A DNA stretch of 37,094 nt from a virus. The stretch lies in the IMG/VR virus record IMGVR_UViG_3300047546_001503, positions 1-37,094 of that record. The stretch is one strand, 5' to 3'. The translations under genes were made by a program, and so were the position numbers. Below the pieces are notes generated by a model. The model was given only the letters and a program-made list of their open reading frames with translations. It ran no database searches and was not told the DNA's origin. Shown here one piece after another: positions 35,894 through 37,094 of the stretch; within the stretch, counting starts at the first letter, position 1; each line of letters begins with the position of its first letter.

Positions 35894-35922
35894 ATAATAC
35901 CAAAATCCTGGGAAAAAAGCAA
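35894..35922 (-). promoter_or_regulatory. promoter of the 35869 operon
   Basis: Leftward TTGCTT (35917-35922), 17-base spacer, TATTAT (35894-35899). ATTACGAA, the inverse of the TTCGTAAT repeat, lies a few bases upstream of the -35. Confidence 0.75.
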
Positions 35923-35994
35923 GTCCTTCGTAATTAAGTAAAATAAAAAAATATCATAGTATTTTCGACCCGCAAAATTTTTACAATTAGATCA

Positions 35995-36028
35995 AGAAAA
36001 AAAATTGAGCAGTTTATACTCTTGCTCA
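35995..36028 (-). terminator. rho-independent terminator of the DUF932 gene
   Basis: Leftward TGAGCA (36023-36028) pairs with TGCTCA (36006-36011) across an 11-base loop and is followed by ATTTTTTTT. The same hairpin occurs after hsp20 at 11100-11123. Confidence 0.85.
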
Positions 36029-36045
36029 GGAGTTGCGTATTTATT

Positions 36046-37065
36046 TTACGCTATTGCTAAAACATCTTTTACAACTTTTAGCAAACGATTTTTTTCTGCG
36101 GTAATTGTCGCATCAAAACCAGAAGCAGCAGCAAGTAGTGATTCGTTATTATCACCACGAGCAGAACGATGCCAATCTAAACGCTCAGTTAGAGCATTGA
36201 AAGCACCCCAAGCAGAACCAGCAATCATGCCGTTATATTCGCCTGTGTAGATGTCATTGATAACATCAACCTTGTTAGCCCACTTTTTGATTGAGCCTTT
36301 AGAATCTTTCTCAGGCTTAGGATAAGCAGAGAGAATGATGTCATTGAATTGCTGTGCTGTGATTTCTTTTTGAATCATAGCATGAGCAAGTTTATCAAAC
36401 TCGTCCATATAAGCATTAGCAAGACCAAGAGCCTCACGAGCAATAGCAATCTTGCCTTCCGCCGTCTGAGTATGACGGATTTTGAAAGACTGTTTTACAC
36501 TACCCTTTTTGCGCTTGATATTTCCAAGAGCAAGATTGAGAGTGTTAGCGCATACAACACGAACAGGAGTGATTGATGCTTGAATAGCAACAGAGCCGTC
36601 ATGTGAAGTGTTGATTAGAAGATAGGTTTTGACTTTATCTGCCACACCTTTAGGGTCTAATACAGTTTCACGCTCAAGAGCAAGAGAGCCGAATACAACA
36701 CGACCACCACGAATTGAGCCAGCAGTTTCCCAACGACCTCCGCCGTCTAGGATATTATCACCGAAAGCGAATAGTTCTTCATTTTGAACAGGAACATAAC
36801 GCTCACCGACAACACCAAGAACATCTGTCTGAGTTTTGTCAGTAGGATTTGTTCTTACAACATATTGATAAGATTTATCTGATGTAAGAGTATTTGGAAT
36901 TTCAACATCAACTAATCTAACATTCCAATTATTTAGATTAGCAGCAGCCAGCATTTCTGCTGTATTTTTTTCTTCTGTGAATACTGTGCCTAGACCATGC
37001 CAAGCAGGTTCACGGAAAGATGCGAACGAAGCAACGCCATTTTGCGTTTCTAATTCATGAGCCAT
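36046..37065 (-). CDS. DUF932 (TIGR03299-type) phage/plasmid protein
   Basis: 339 residues. MAHELETQNGVASFASFREPAWHGLG, quoted as FASFREPAWHGLGTVF, then VLGVVGERYVPVQNEELFAFGD, and TPVRVVCANTLNLAL are the family hallmarks. Members are widespread in phages and plasmids, often beside replication functions, but no activity is established. AGAAAGGAA lies about 7 bases before the ATG; a strong terminator follows. Codon use is more GC-rich than in the left part of the window, like its neighbours here. Confidence 0.92.
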   Translation of the reverse strand: MAHELETQNGVASFASFREPAWHGLGTVFTEEKNTAEMLAAANLNNWNVRLVDVEIPNTLTSDKSYQYVVRTNPTDKTQTDVLGVVGERYVPVQNEELFAFGDNILDGGGRWETAGSIRGGRVVFGSLALERETVLDPKGVADKVKTYLLINTSHDGSVAIQASITPVRVVCANTLNLALGNIKRKKGSVKQSFKIRHTQTAEGKIAIAREALGLANAYMDEFDKLAHAMIQKEITAQQFNDIILSAYPKPEKDSKGSIKKWANKVDVINDIYTGEYNGMIAGSAWGAFNALTERLDWHRSARGDNNESLLAAASGFDATITAEKNRLLKVVKDVLAIA

Positions 37066-37094
37066 TTTTATTTCCTTTCTATAGCCATTTAGAA

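Overview
The window is part of the genome of an AT-rich tailed phage (Caudoviricetes) that most likely infects a low-GC planktonic actinobacterium. Evidence for a tailed phage is a terminase pair (1094-3395), a CHAP endolysin with several holin-like membrane proteins, tRNA genes, and dense head-to-tail gene packing. Evidence for an actinobacterial host is a WhiB-family Fe-S regulator (16001-16288), a DUF7455-type zinc protein, an r1t-type holin candidate, a GlxR/CRP-consensus site and extensive leaderless-type promoters. The host assignment is an inference; capsid, portal and tail genes are not in the window.

Layout. 1-3395: small early ORFs, DUF3310 and terminase. 3412-9549: an export and lysis block with a signal-peptide Ala-rich surface protein, a Pro-rich secreted protein (possible ATA start), a lipoprotein, holin-like proteins, CHAP endolysin, a proteasome-like Ntn hydrolase and a secreted subtilase. 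9556-9855: tRNA-Asn, -Asp, -Glu, -Thr. 9883-22111: accessory genes on the + strand (Hsp20, FmdB zinc ribbon, nuclease, thioredoxin, head-maturation-associated domains, WhiB, tryptophan-halogenase-like flavoprotein, pyrimidine-dimer glycosylase, GlcNAc-transferase-like protein, XapX, holin candidate). 22154-26568: a leftward glycan operon (four glycosyltransferase-like proteins and an FkbM methyltransferase), meeting the + strand genes at a bidirectional terminator. 26600-31655: mixed-strand small genes, tRNA-Met/Ile2, SSB and a CDGSH-like protein. 31656-32333: a gene-free AT-rich region with DnaA boxes, repeats, three consensus promoters and a short hairpin RNA gene; it is a candidate replication origin. 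32334-37065: a leftward module of small actinophage proteins, an Api92/YubB-like protein and a DUF932 protein.

Regulatory picture. At least ten genes have a -10 hexamer exactly 6 bp before the start codon, often with TTGACA 17 bp further upstream, so they should be transcribed as leaderless mRNAs. The lead genes of the right-hand module instead carry leaders with the Shine-Dalgarno AGAAAGG. Next to that module, a promoter at 32117-32145 drives only a terminator hairpin whose loop, CCTTTCT, is the exact complement of that Shine-Dalgarno. This is the most intriguing candidate for an undescribed system.

A second theme is a six-member protein family scattered through the window (9883, 11336, 16285, 20971, 27647, 30649). 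Its C-terminal signature (GI-D-D ... F-G-I-I-GTPIAQ-IP-KR-W) resembles motifs 3 and 4 of the dUTPase/dCTP deaminase fold. No function is assigned.
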